Notes under the pieces: generated by a model
Databases searched by the model: none
Seen by the model: only the letters and a program-made list of their open reading frames with translations
What the model was told of the DNA's origin: nothing
Shown: piece after piece, positions 9,621 through 21,308 of the stretch
Position numbering within the stretch: position 1 is the stretch's first letter
How the letters are laid out: each line of letters starts with the position of its first letter
Assembly: GCA_023213395.1 (NCBI GenBank)
Contig: CM041465.1
Coordinates: forward strand, 113,963,741 to 114,027,740
Source of the DNA: Cycas panzhihuaensis
Taxonomy: Eukaryota; Cycadophyta
Direction of reading: 5' to 3'
DNA length: 64,000 nt
Translations under genes and position numbers: made by a program

Positions 9621-10620
9621 TGCTTCTAGCATATGGGGTGGGCACTAGGGATGGTGATGAGATTATGGGTGACAATGGAGGGGTTAATTCCCTTCATGTC
9701 AGCATAATCCCACACAAAAATGTCCCAAAATTCTGGGAACAAAAGGGAGTACTCCCTTACCTCATCAGGAGAACATTCCATCCCAACCTTAATGACCTTG
9801 CTAGGGGCCAAGACTATGTCTTGGGTTGCCCCCATGCACATGGAATTACCCTCCTCGAAGTGGAGAGGGACAAGGTCAACGGGGGGAGGTGGAATAGGAG
9901 ACGGGGTTGGGTCAACAAGTGTGGATCCAACCGTAAGGATCTTCTAGTGACCAAGCCTGTGGTGGCTAGAAGGCAAGTTAGGCGCGAAGCCCGCTAGGTG
10001 CTCGAATAGGGCTTCATCATCCTCGAAGTAATCCACCCCATGGATGACCTTACTTCGAGTAGACGAAGTGCTAGATGAGGTAGAGGTAGCGAGACCATGG
10101 TGGTCATTGGGCTGCCCAATTTCCTTATAAGACTCTGAAGGAGAGTCAAAAAGAGGCTCCTTAGAAGGAGCGAAAGGCAGTTCTTCGAAACCATCACCTA
10201 TGGGAGGTGATGAGGGAGAAGAATTGACGATGGATGAGTCAACATTAGCGATGATATGTGACATGTAGGAGTGGCTAGTCTTACCAAAAGGGGTTCTAGA
10301 TGGAGATCTAGAATGAGATGGGTGCGACCTACTGGTGTGAAGGAAAGAGACTGGGTGGAGACAATCCTCGTCTCCATTACACGACTCATTATCACTAAAC
10401 AAAGTAAGGTACCCATAGCTCCCAATGTCAATAGGAGCAAAACACGTGAGACTAGGAAAAGAAGGTACAAGATCTTCTTCAGGCAAATTAGGTATACTGA
10501 TAGAGCAAACTGAGGCATACATAGAAGGACCTTAGGTTGCCTGATTAGCAAAACGAGTTTGTTTGGTAAGTGGGCATTCGCAGGGAACCACCCTCATTCG
10601 CCCATCATGGACGAATTTAA
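9621..10620 (-). pseudogene. Protease-RT linker of element A (unknown domain)
   Basis: About 330 codons between protease and RT in the same frame as pol. I recognise no known domain. It has a conserved block CFAPIDIGSYGYLTLFSDNES followed by acidic residues, a Ser/Pro-rich middle, and a conserved block YFEDDEALFEHLAG then a HHRLGHQK end. The second block recurs in E (YFEDDEALLDHLVG), in C (DEALLEHLEGS) and in D (DEVIVEHLVGSSP). It ends in a segment before RT (MCMGATQDIVLAPSKVIKVG) also kept in B, C and E. Length and conservation argue that it was coding. Confidence 0.6.
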
Positions 10621-11406
10621 GTTGTCCCTAAAGAGTTGAACACACGGCTCCCATTTGGTCAAGCCATGGATGACCTAGAAGGAGATTGTAGTCGATGTCA
10701 ACATCGAGGACTACAACATCAGTGAGGACAGTCTTGTCCTCGAGGCTGAGTGGAATCGCAACAGATCCTAAAGGGGTCTTCTCGCTACTGTCATAACCTT
10801 GGCATTGCCATGGAATAGGTTCCAAGGCAGAAATATCAAGCTCTTGCATGACACACAAGGGAATGGCATTCATGGAAGAACTATTGTTAACAATAGTCCT
10901 TCAAAGGGTACAATCTGGTGTATCGATAGTAATAGTGAATGGGAAGTTCCACTGATGTTCCCTTTCACATGTGGGAGGAAGGTCCCTAGGATCAAACGAA
11001 ATCACAGGTTCACGACTTTAAGTAACACCTAAATTATGAACAGGTGCATCATTCGATCCTAAAACTTGCAAGAGGAGGGCCCGCTGCTTGGGACAACTCC
11101 TCAAAACGTCCATCAAGAACATTCCTGCAGTAATAGTATGAAGCTCGTCTATAATGGAGAAGAGCTTACCCTTTGCGGTAGGCTGGGTAAGTGCCCATCG
11201 GAAATCGTAACGACCCAAGTGCACAGGAATGGCCTTAGGGAAGAGAGGTATTTCCAGAGGAGGGTTCTCCGGAAGAGGGTTAGAAGGAGCAGAAGAAGAA
11301 GCATCTGCTACTTCCTTAGCGGCTTAAGACTGCATAAGGGCATAAGAAGGAGTAGCTTCAAGCAACTAGATCACCTTCTTCCCCTTATTTCGAGGCTGCG
11401 AAGGTG
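10621..11406 (-). pseudogene. Aspartic protease of element A
   Basis: Retropepsin-like region in the pol frame. Relatives have V-V-D-N-G-S at the active site; here it reads IVNNSSSMNAIPLCVM, so both the catalytic Asp and the Gly are changed. Downstream is the typical YNLLLGHPWLDQMGAVCSTL block at about 10690-10630, the C-terminal fold of Tat-type proteases. N-terminal to it (11018-11224) is a conserved block with YDFRWALTQPTAKGK and MDVLRSCPKQRALLLQVLG. Confidence 0.8.
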
Positions 11407-11506
11407 ATGGGGTACGACAGCTAGGGTAACGGGAGGAAGAGGATGAATCCCAGGTGCCCTTCCCTTTATCATGGGAAGGACAAGAATTGGGCGATCTTCC
11501 TCAGTT

Positions 11507-13700
11507 CTAGTTATTCTTGGATTGGGCGTTGCGATCACTTTCCCCATGTTTAGGGAATAGATCCTTATGAACTAGTTGGTCTAAATTAGGCCTTGAGGCC
11601 CGTTTAGGGGAAGAGTCGCATCGAGGGACATCCTTGGGATGCTGGGCCCTACAACGAGACTCATCGTGGAAGCACTCCCCATGAATAGAGCACCACCTCT
11701 TCTCAAGTGGGGGATCTGTCTTCCTCATTTGAGAGGACTGGGTGTTTCTATTCCTGGGGCGGGGAGCTTGAGTTATTTGTTGAACTTATTTTTTAGATGT
11801 TGGGGATGAAGGGGCTTGGAGTTTAAGCTCCTTCATCGTACACTCGAACGAGCATATGGCAGATGTGAAGGGGTCTAAGGTCCTCTCAGTCGGGTGAGAG
11901 GAAGACCTGGTGGGTTGCAAAGGTTTAGTATCTTTGGTTAAAGGTGGTGCCTCACATCACTGTGAGGGCTTAAGAGGTCTCTTAAGTCTGGCTTAGATCT
12001 CAATAGCCTCCAATGCTAAGAACTTAGTGATCATGAAGTCACATGTAGTCACCCCCATTTTAAGGACTTCCACATGCACTTTGGGACAAAGTGCGTTAAT
12101 GAAGAGATCTCTCTTTAACTCCTCAGGCAATGTTGCCTTAGTAGAGTGAAGCAAGTCATGGAATTACCTTATAAAGTCACGATTCATCTCATCGTGACCT
12201 TGTTTGAGCGATAAGAGGGATTTCATTCAGCTCTCAAACAGATGGGCTACATCAAAGTAGTTGATGAACTTGTCCACCAATTACTAGAATGAAAAGATAG
12301 AGTGGGCAGGGAGACGGTAAAACCATTTAAGGGCGTCACCCTATAAGGATCGTGGAAACAATTTTATTAGGATGTGGTCATAAGCCTAGTAGTCTATACA
12401 TGCCATAGAAAAACTATGCACGTGTTCAGCTGGGTCTTGCGATGAAGTTCCGTCAAATCTAAGAACTTCAGGAGGATGAGGTGGTAGATTGGTTCTTAAT
12501 GCCTCAACGGATAAAGGTGTCGATCTATAGTCCATGAAGGGATGTGCCCTTGCCTAGACCATAAGATCAACGAATGACGTAGTAGATAGTAAACAAGGAG
12601 CGGACGAGGGTGGCATACCCATCCCTCCTTAAGGAAACACCCCTTGCTAGGAGGGGCTTGAGGATAAGTGCCTTGGAAGGGAGTCAGGTTCCCTTGTGAA
12701 GGCATGGCAAAAGGGATTATGCTAGATGACAGAAAAGGTAGATGTGGAACTGGGTTTTGCCCATATGGGCCACCTGTAGGTGGGGCAACCCCATATGGGT
12801 GTACGAGATCCACTCCATAAGCTAGGAGGTGGCTTCCTCTACCTTGCCCCAAGGTTGGGAGGTATACCCTGGGGGGACGTAAAAGGAAGTACTAACAGAT
12901 TGATTTTAAGGGTGTGTGGGAGCGGGTCCCACATGACTAATGGCTGGAGGGTTAGTAAGACCAGCAGGCCTACTAGGAAAAGTATGTACCGCATTGGGGG
13001 ATGGCACATTGGTTTGGCTAGGAAAGGGTATGCTAACCTTCAACTGAGGGAAAGACATACGGTAGGAAGTTCCTAAAACACTAGGACCTTGGCAAGGGAT
13101 AGAAGGTGCAACATGTGTCCCCACAATAGGAATGGGAAAGGAGCAGGATGCATGCATAGGCACGAAGGGATTGGTTATTGCAGGAAGAGTAGATGACGAT
13201 GAAGAAGGCGGGGGAGGAGTGAAAGAAGAAGAGGCTCCTCTACGAAAATCATCCTCAAACCATCTAGGACATGGTTGAAAGCGAGTAACGTGACGACACT
13301 CATTAAAGGCTTCAACCACATTGGTAGGAGGGGTGTCTACATGCTTGTAAGAGGTAGATGGGACCTCGAATAAAGTAGATCCCTCAGGATGTTCCTCAAA
13401 AGAGTCACCAACTGAGTGGTAAATCTCAAGAGGAAAAGATCCTTCTACCACATGGGTAGAGGGATGGGTGTCAAGCAGGTGATGTTGGTCACTTGGGTAG
13501 TAAATAGGATCATCACCCTCTTAGGTGGATCCTGGAATAGAAGAGGGAAATTCATGGGTTTCCAAAGCTAAGGTATGGTAGGCCCAATCAAAATACTATC
13601 CCTCCATAGTCAAATTAGAATCTGACAAAGGAAGAGGATGATACTTGGGGTCTTCTAACAATGGAGGTAGACCACGTAAGCGACGAGAGAAGCATCACAT
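11507..13700 (-). pseudogene. gag of element A
   Basis: The start is at 13700 (ATG, immediately followed by a stop; element E has an open frame there). The N-terminal half (12906-13451) is rich in Pro/Ser and holds the block CPRWFEDDFRRGASSSF. The capsid core near 12500-12080 shows the usual gypsy gag pattern: FDGTSSQDP, HVHSFSMACIDY, GDALKWFYRLP and FINYFDVAHLFES. The C-terminus (11640-11700) carries a knuckle CSIHGECFHDESRC, spacing C-x2-H-x4-H-x4-C instead of the standard CCHC. The frame shifts once between 12906 and 12500. Gag normally packages the RNA in the cytoplasm. Confidence 0.85.
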
Positions 13701-13851
13701 GCAAGGTTAACCAACACTGTTAAGAAAAGGAAAGGGCAATAAAGGCACACGTATTGGGGGCTACCCAACGAAGAGAACGAAGTAGGAGAAAACCACATAG
13801 AGGTAGAAAAACCAACGGAAAAGAGTGAAAACAAGCTCCCTTACTGGCAAG
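13701..13851 (-). other. Untranslated leader of element A
   Basis: Short leader between PBS and gag start. It aligns with the leader of element E (54946-55090), including the phrase gcatcccccaatgcgta in E and its counterpart here. Confidence 0.6.
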
Positions 13852-13869
13852 TCCCCAGTATGGTCACCA
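13852..13869 (-). other. Primer-binding site of element A
   Basis: On the minus strand TGGTGACCATACTGGGGA starts one base after the LTR end. Element E has the identical 18 bases (54928-54945). The scaffold resembles the PBS of Tat/Ogre elements (TGGCGACTC-GCTGGGGA type, assigned to tRNA-Arg). The tRNA match itself was not computed. Confidence 0.7.
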
Positions 13870-13870
13870 G

Positions 13871-16580
13871 TAGATTCACGTCTACGGTATAGCTACTTAA
13901 CTAAGTAGGAATGGCAAGGGCGGTCGATGGCACATTTGAGGAAAGACCTACAAGTAAGGCAAATACCACACAGAGTACCCCGTACGCTGGAGCGCAAGTT
14001 CAGGACCTACAAATGGTATCTAGCTACCTGGAAGTGGTTCCCCACTTCAAACAAGAAGAGAAGAGTTGTAGGGTTAGCCTAGGTTGACCTAAGGGAAGGA
14101 TCCTCCCACCCTTGGATGGCCAGAAGGGGAAGGAGAGAACCCTTCAAGGGTTTCCCTAGAGCAAAGGGAAATGAAGAAACGGTAGGCAAGTGAATGGCCT
14201 ATGAATGAGATCCCCATGGTTACCCAGCTAGGCGGAAAACCAAGAGAGCACAAAGGAAATAACCAAAGGGAAGAAGTTACAATGTGTGCAAGCAAACTAA
14301 CCAAGCAAAGTAAGTTGATGAAGCAAAGGGGAGAGTTTGCAAGATAAAAAGGGAAAGGTGAAAGGGGAAGACTTCCTAGGACCTTTTCCTATAACAAATA
14401 TACTACAAGAAGTAAGGTAAATGAAATATAAATTAGGACGGGGGTTGGTTTTCCTTTCTCTTTCCGATGAGCTAATTACTATTGTACAAAAAAAAAACTT
14501 AAAGGAAAAAGGTGATGAGTTAGAGTGAAAGTATGTACCCAAAATGGGAGGCACGTTGAAGCAGCGGCATCCCACGAGGTACCCAAAGTCGCTCCATGAA
14601 GCATGACAGACATGAAGGGTTGCGGTAGACCGTAGCATGGGGCTTCCTTACCTTCCCCGAAAGTGGTATTAAAGCACCAAGAAAGGAAAGGAAAGGAACA
14701 CAATGCTAGCAACAAATGAAATACTAAAGTAAAACATAAAGGAAGCACTTACCCACGAGAGAGGAAAAGGAACGGGTCCTTTGCATTCTTCGTATACCTG
14801 CAAGTAAATGAGAGTATCCCCCTTCTTAGGGAAAGGGTGTTAGCATACAATAGAAACTCCTAATAATACATGTATATATCAGGCAAGTATAAACTTAAAT
14901 ACATGCACATTAGTATTCAATATTACGATGATAAACTGTAGAGGAAAACAACCAACATAATGATGAGTAAACTAGTAAGCCTCGGAGTGGTCCACCTCCT
15001 GCAAGGAACAACCCTACCCTCCCTTAAGAAGCCATAAGGTAGCAAGGGTGTGGCTATGCAAGAAGGCTAGAAATAGAGGTAATAAGAGTCAAAAAGGGCC
15101 CAGAAGGATCCACAACAAGCCGGGGTACTATGGGTAGCAAATCGGGTTACCGAGAAAGAAGTTGGGCAAGGGACAAGTAGCCGGGTCTTATGTGAGTTGC
15201 CTGGATCAAGATATAAGCCTTCAAACCAGTACTACAATGAGTGATAGTGCTAATTTCAGCGACTAAAAATAGCCTAACAAACCCTTGTTTCACTACCAAG
15301 AGCAGCACGAGGCAAAAGGGAAGGTTTGGGGGGCAAAGAGCCTCTTAAGGAGCATGGAAGGTGGTGCAGAATCCACCCAGCTCTTACCCAAACCTTGTGT
15401 ATCCCCTCTTTGCCACTGTCTTGGGCAAGAAATGTAGGAATGGAGGCCCTAATGGCAGAAAAAGAACAACCCAAAGCAAGATAAGAACAACCTTCACAGA
15501 GCAAACCAAGAAGAACTAGAAATGACATGTAAAACGGGGTATAAATTGGACAAGAGAGAAACTTAAACCAACAAATACTTAAGGAAGAGAAGAGAGGCTT
15601 TTGCCTCAGTCAAGAACTGCTAAAAGAAGGGCTAAGAAATCTGCCAAAGGACTATGGAATAGTAGGTATGGAACCCCTATTAACAAGGCTGAAGGAAATA
15701 CCTGCACTTGAGGATGCTTGATAGCTACCCATTCAAGGAAGTGCTGAGATCTCTCCAAAGAGGCGCTCTCCAAGGTGTGCAAAGGACTGGGAAGATGTCA
15801 TAGCCATACCAAAGGAGAGTTGGGTGCTAGAGAATGGTTACAGGTCTTATAGCAGTAGTAGAGTAGTAGGGAACAGTAAAGCACAAGGCATTTTCCCTTG
15901 AGAACCTTATAAAAATAAGCAAAAAAGATCCTAAAAATAACTTAGGGAAGACTTAAATACCTAGCCTAAACCCTAAATGAGCGATTAGGGCACAACTGGC
16001 AGTGAGTCAAGTTGCGAAACATGTGGCAGTTCTGCAATAAATGCAAGAATTACCATGGTGGATTTTTAAAACGAACTGACATAGTCGCATTGCTGCAAAT
16101 TTTGCAGTACCGCGATATTTGCGGTGGTATGAGACCAAAGGCTAAATCTGGCCTAGACAACCAGCCTGGGCTATGGGCCAATGACCAAGGAGGCCGGTGG
16201 GGGGTTGAGACACCTACCCAAGGGTAGACAAGCTAATAAATGAGTCATAAGAGCAAAAATAGGACTCAAAATATGTGACAAGTCAACCAAACAATGACGG
16301 GTCATCATACTGGCAAGGATGACATGAGCTAAATGGGTCTTAAGGTGAGTAGGGCAGAATGCGGGAAGTGGAATGGCCATCGGGGTGCCACAGTCACTGG
16401 GAATGTGCCCCCACTATAGTCATCATGGGCTAAATAAGTGTAGATGATGACAAGATCATCTACGAGATCACAACATGCAAGCATACGCTCATCTTAAAAG
16501 AAAATAATGATAAGGTGAGAAGCATACCTACACTTACCTAAGTTGACTACTCTGTATCCATTCCTGGAAGCCGGGAAACA
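13871..16580 (-). repeat. 5' LTR of element A
   Basis: 2710 bp, starting TGTTTCCCGGCTTCCAGG at 16580 and ending ATCTA next to the PBS; the terminal CA has become TA. It is a direct repeat of 1-2409 from base 14194 on, which sets the missing part of the 3' LTR at about 323 bp. Open frames such as 14297-14638 exist in both copies but have no recognisable product. Confidence 0.92.
15952..15959 (-). promoter_or_regulatory. Putative TATA box in 5' LTR of element A
   Basis: Minus-strand TATTTAAG downstream of a conserved CTAATCGCTCATTTAGGGTT block. In B the equivalent block is followed by TATAAAA (25843-25849) and in E by TATATAT (52775-52781), so position supports a promoter role. Confidence 0.45.
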
Positions 16581-17760
16581 CAAGCCACTTATCCTCAAGT
16601 CCCTTTCTAGCAAGGGACATTTCCTTAAGGAGGGATGGGCTTTCCACCCCCACCTATTCCTAGTTCATTACCTTCTACATCATTTGCCAACCCTATGGTC
16701 CAGGCAAGGGCCCATCCCTTCATGGATTATAGATCAACACCATTATCTATTGAGGTGCTAAGGACTAACTTACCACCTCATCCCTCTGAAGTTCCTAAGT
16801 TTGATGGAACTTCATCATAGGATCCAGTAGAGCACGTCTGTAGCTTTTCTATGGCGTGCATAGACTACTAGTCCTATGATCATATACTAATGAAATTATT
16901 TCCACGATCCCTACAAGGTGATGCCCTTAAATGGTTTTATTGCCTACTTTCCCCTTCCATTTTCTCGTTCCAGTAACTTGTGAATGAGTTAATCAACTAT
17001 TTTGGCTCATTCATTTGAAAGTGGAATGAAATCCCTTCTTTCGGTCAAACAAGACCATGATGAGATGAATCGTGAATTTGTATAGCGATTTTATGACCTC
17101 CTCCATTCCACTAAGGCTACTTTGCCTGAGGAATTGAAGAGGGACCTCTTCGTTAATGCACTTCACCCTAAAGTCCATGTGGAAGTCCTTAAGATGGGGG
17201 CAACCACATGTGATTCTGCCATCGCAAAGTGCATAGCGATTGAAGTTATTGAGATCCAGGTTGGACTCAAGAAGCCCCTTAAGCCCTCACAATGACGTGA
17301 GGCACCACCTCAAACCAAAGAAACCAAACCATAATAGTCCACTAAGCCTTCTTCTCATTTGATTGAGAAGACCCTAGACCCACTCACTTCTGCTATATGT
17401 TCATTTGAACGTACAATGGAGGAACTTAAACTTTAAGCTCCTTTATCACCCACTTCCAACAAACAAATCTAACAAGATTCTCAAGCCATTCCCCCTAAGG
17501 GTGGTAACACCCAGTCCTCCCAAGTAAGGAAAACTGACTCCTCACTTGAGAAGAAGTGGTATTTCATTCATGGGGAATGCTTCCATGACAATGCACATTG
17601 TCAGGTTCAACATCCTAGGGATGCCCCACAACGTGACTCATCTTCTAAACAGGCCTCAAGGCCCAACCTTGACCAACTGGTCTATAAGGATCTGTTCCCC
17701 AAGCAGGGGAGCGTGATCATAATGCTCAACCAAAGAACAATAGGAACTAGGGAAGATCTC
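16581..17760 (+). pseudogene. gag fragment of element B
   Basis: Begins at the equivalent of base 56121 in element E (cttatcctcaagtccc). The capsid core is visible at 16770-16980: EVPKFDGTSS, HVCSFSMACIDY, GDALKWFYCL. After about 16990 the frame shifts. The knuckle at 17560-17610 reads WYFIHGECFHDNAHCQ, so its first Cys is now Tyr. Stops replace Gln and Trp codons (for example FDGTSS-stop-DP). Confidence 0.82.
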
Positions 17761-17879
17761 TGAATTCTTGCCCTTTACACAGTAAAGGGAAGGATGCATG
17801 GGATTCATCTTCTTCCTTGTGTTTCCCCGACCATCATACTCCTTCACCTTCGCAGTCCTGAAATAAAGGAAAGAAGGTA

Positions 17880-18490
17880 ATCCAAATGCTTAAGGCCACC
17901 CCTTTGTATGCCTTAACTCGATCTCAAGCTACTAAAGAGGTAGTTGACGCCTCTTCATCTGTCCCACACCCTGATCCTCTTCCAAAAACCTCCCTTTCAG
18001 AAGTTTCGTTACTTCCCAAGACTATTCCCATTTGTCCAAGTCACTACAATTTTAAGAGAGCCCTTCCTCAACCCACGGTAAAGGGGAATGCCTTTTCTTT
18101 CGTCGATGAGCTTTATACTGTGGCCACTGGGATGTCCATTGTGGATGTCTTAAGAAGTTGTCCTAAACAACGGACACTCCTTCTAGAAGCTTTAAGATTG
18201 GGTGATGTACCTATTCATGCTTTGGGTATCACCTAAAGTCATGAGCCTGTCATTTCCTTTGACCCTAAAGACCTTCCTCCTGCTTGTGAAAGGGAATACT
18301 AGTGGAACTTCCCTTTCACTATCACTATTGATACACCAGACTATACTTTGCGAAAGACTGTTGTCGACAATGGTTCTTTTGTTAATGCCATGCCCTTATG
18401 TGTTATGTAAGAGCTTGGCATTTACACCTTGGAACCTATTCCATCGTGATGCTAAGGCTACAACGGTAGCGAAAAGACTCCATTAGGAGG
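17880..18490 (+). pseudogene. Protease of element B (C-terminal part deleted)
   Basis: The conserved N-terminal block is open at 17886-18236 (HYNFKRALPQPTVKGN, VDVLRSCPKQRTLLLEAL). The active site keeps VVDNGSFVNAMPLCVM near 18357-18410. The sequence then jumps at about 18485 from KTPLG straight to the pre-RT segment, losing the LLGRPW block and the linker. Confidence 0.78.
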
Positions 18491-19990
18491 AGGGAAATAC
18501 CATGTGTATGGGGGTAACCCAGGACATAATCCTCATCCTAGGTAAGGTCATTAAGGTGGGGGCTGAATGTTCTCTTAATGAAGTAAGGGAGTACTCCCTT
18601 GTGTTCCAGGAGTTTCAGGACGTTTTCGCATGGGATTACTCTTACATAAAGGTAACCGACCCCTCTATTATCACCCACAACCTTACCACCATTTCTAGTT
18701 CCTACCCTATGTACCAAAAATAATGTCCTCTCCATCCCAAACTCTCAGCCACCATTAAGATGGAGGTTGAGAAACTTTTGGATGCTGGACTCATTACTTC
18801 TATCAACTACCCTAAATGGGTATCCAACATCGTCCCCGTTGCTAAAAAGAATTAGACCATCCAGATATATATTGATTTTCATAATATCAATAATGCATGT
18901 CCTAAAGATAACTTCTAACTCCCTTTTATCGATCAGATCATTAATCAAACTGCTGGGTTTAAAGTCATGTCCTTAATGGATAGATTCTTCGGTTATAACC
19001 AGATTTAAATCTCTCCTAAAGACCACCATAAGACAGCCTTCACCACTTCGTGAGGTACCTCTGCCTATAAGGCAATGCCCTTTGGACTCAAAAATGTAGG
19101 TGCTACTTATCAAAGGACAATGCACTTTATCTTCCATGACCTTATTAACAATACGTTGGAGGTTTTCATGGATGACATGATGGGTCTCTCACGTGTTAGA
19201 GCCCATCACCCTTCGGACTTGCGAGCCATCTTCACGCTGTGATGCAAGTACCACATAAGTCTTAACCCTCTCAAATATATATTTACCATCACTTATGGCA
19301 AACTTCTTGGGTTCCTTATATGAAAGCAAGGAATTCAAATTAATCCTGATAAAATCAAGGCTATCCTTGACATGCTGCCTCTTAGAACTCAACGATAGAT
19401 CAAGTCATTTCTAGGTAGACTCGGTTTCCTTAGGCGTTTCCTGGTGAATTTTGCTATGAATGCCAAACCCCTTACAAACCTATTGAAGAAGGGAGCCCTA
19501 TTTGTTTGGTCTGCTAAGGCCCAATAAGCCTTCGAAGGACTTAAGGAAGCCCTTACTTTCCCTCTAATGTTGGTGCCCCTTGCTTTGATAGGCCATTCAT
19601 TCTTTATACCTCAGCAACTGATGAGTCCTTGGGTGCTATGCTCGCTCAAGAGGATAATTCAGGAGTCAAGAGGGGCCATCTACTTCATCAGCTGCACCCT
19701 CATGGCTATCAAACTCAACTATTCTTCAGCCAATAAAGAATGCCTCTCCTTGGTTCATGCAACTAAGAAGTTTAGGCACTACCTACTCGGTAATACTACG
19801 AAGGTGATCATTCAATCTAATCCCTTGCACTATCTACTTACTCGCCCCAACTTGACAGGTAAGACTAGTCATTGGGCCATCCTGCTTTAGGAATTTGATC
19901 TCCATATCGTCAACAGGAAATTAAAAAAAGGGATTGTAGTTTCAGAACAACTTGTAGACACCCCCATCCCTAACTCCTTCAATGCCCCTG
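18491..19990 (+). pseudogene. Reverse transcriptase and RNase H of element B
   Basis: The pre-RT segment (CMGVTQDIILILGKVIKVG) is followed by RT blocks: MEVEKLLDAGLITSINYPK, NIVPVAKKN, CPKDNF, VMSLMDRFFGYNQI, AMPFGLKNVGATYQRTM and FMDDMMG near 19165. The tether (SFLGRLGFLRRFLVNFA near 19410) and RNase H (ANKECLSLVHATKKFRHYLLG at 19730-19795) follow. The frame shifts near 19575 and is restored by 19670. Stops at Gln/Trp positions. Confidence 0.85.
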
Positions 19991-21308
19991 TTGATGATTC
20001 TCTTCCTGATGAGTCTATCTTGACCATTCAGGGCATCCCTTTCCATCCACTCGTTGATAACGAGTGGTATAGTAACATTGTGCAGTACCTCACACAGTAG
20101 TAGTACCACTCTAAAGCTAGTAATAAGGTTAGGCCCCACATCTGGACCACCGCTAGGCACTACTTTCTCATGGATGAAGTATTGTACAAAAGATCCTTTG
20201 ATGGGATCCTTCTCTGTTACGTCACTGTCAATAAAGTTGACCATATACTTCGCGAATGCCACCATGGTATTTGTAGGGGCCACTTTAGGGGCCAATCCAT
20301 AGCCTAGAGGATTCTCTGTATGGGCTACTATTATCCATCCCTCTTTAAGGATACCCATGCCTATGCCTTGAGATGTCAGCGATGTCAAGATCACGCCAAC
20401 ATCTCCCATGTGCCTTCCGAGGCCCTTCATCCTATCGTTTCTCTATGGCCCTTTCCCAGTGGGGTCTAGACCTCATCAGGGCCATATCACTACCTTCTTC
20501 ATTGTGGCATAAGTTTATCTTGACTTCCATGGAGTACTTTACTAAGTGGGTGGAGGTCATCTCTTTGACCACTACCCTTGGAAAGATGATAGCTACTTTC
20601 ATCTACCAGTATATCATTTGCTGCTTTGGGATTCCCAACGTCTTAATTACTAATAACGGGATCCCGTTTTGTAATAAGGAGATGGATGAACTTTGTAAGA
20701 AATTTAAAATATCTCACAAAACCTTGTCTCCTTATTACCCACATGTGAATGGTCAAGTTGAATTATTCAACAAAAATCTTATTAATATCTTAAAGAAAAT
20801 TGTTGCTCAATCTTAGAAAGATTGGTACCTCTAGCTCCCTTCTGCCTTATGGGCCTACTGTACCTCTACCAGTGCTGCTATGGGAATAACCCTATTCTCC
20901 CTAGTTTACAGGACTGAGGCAGTACTCCCATTGGAAGTGGAGATCCCCTCTCTACGAGTATCCCTTTGAGGCCTTATTAATGAGAAGTCTATCCGTTAGG
21001 CTCACCTTTTAGACCTCGAAGCCTTAGATGAGAGACGTCTAGCTGCCTACTAGGCTAACCTCACATCTAAGGCCCACTCGTTAAGGACCTACGATAAACA
21101 CCTCTGTTCCTGTCCTTTGTACCCTGGGGACCATGTCCTCAAGTTGGAATATCTTCATGATTGCCTGACCAAATTCGAGCACAAATGGATTACTCCCTTT
21201 TTCATTCTCAAGAGCCTCAATAACAGCACCTATAGGATCGCCACCCTAGAGGCCCTTGAGTTTGAGAAAGCCATTAACAGGAAAATCCTCAAGAAATTCT
21301 ACGCATGA
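19991..21308 (+). pseudogene. Integrase region of element B
   Basis: HHCC is complete in the translation: HECHHGIC near 20255 and LRCQRCQDH near 20375. The core is open at 20373-20816: GLDLIRAI, FTKWVEVI, then LITNNG where the second catalytic Asp is changed to Asn, and HVNGQVELFN with the Glu kept. The C-terminal module is WITPFFILKSLNNSTYRI (21190-21235). The stop TGA is at 21306. Confidence 0.85.

Larger units (their letters stand above)
1..16580 (-). mobile_element. Element A: Tat-like Ty3/gypsy LTR retrotransposon
   Basis: Nearly complete minus-strand element. Its two LTRs are the direct repeats 13871-16580 and 1-2409; about 320 bp of the left one lies outside the window. The internal region of about 11.5 kb carries, in sense order, PBS, gag, protease, linker, RT, RNase H, integrase, an antisense PMD gene, a second RNase H frame and a polypurine tract. 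Immediately right of base 16580 the sequence continues as plus-strand gag of element B, so A is inserted into B. The flank 16581-16585 (caagc) would be one half of the target duplication; the other half is off the left edge. Over the first 135 bp of LTR overlap I count about 9 mismatches, so the insertion is old. No frame is intact. Confidence 0.93.

Noticed and set aside
9407-9997. Plus-strand open frames across RT of element A
   Set aside because: Shadows of the minus-strand RT and linker; the minus-strand frame has all RT motifs.
14297-14638. Open frame in LTR, also at 104-382
   Set aside because: Present in both LTRs of A only because the LTRs are duplicates; composition is that of low-complexity C/T-rich sequence and I see no domain.
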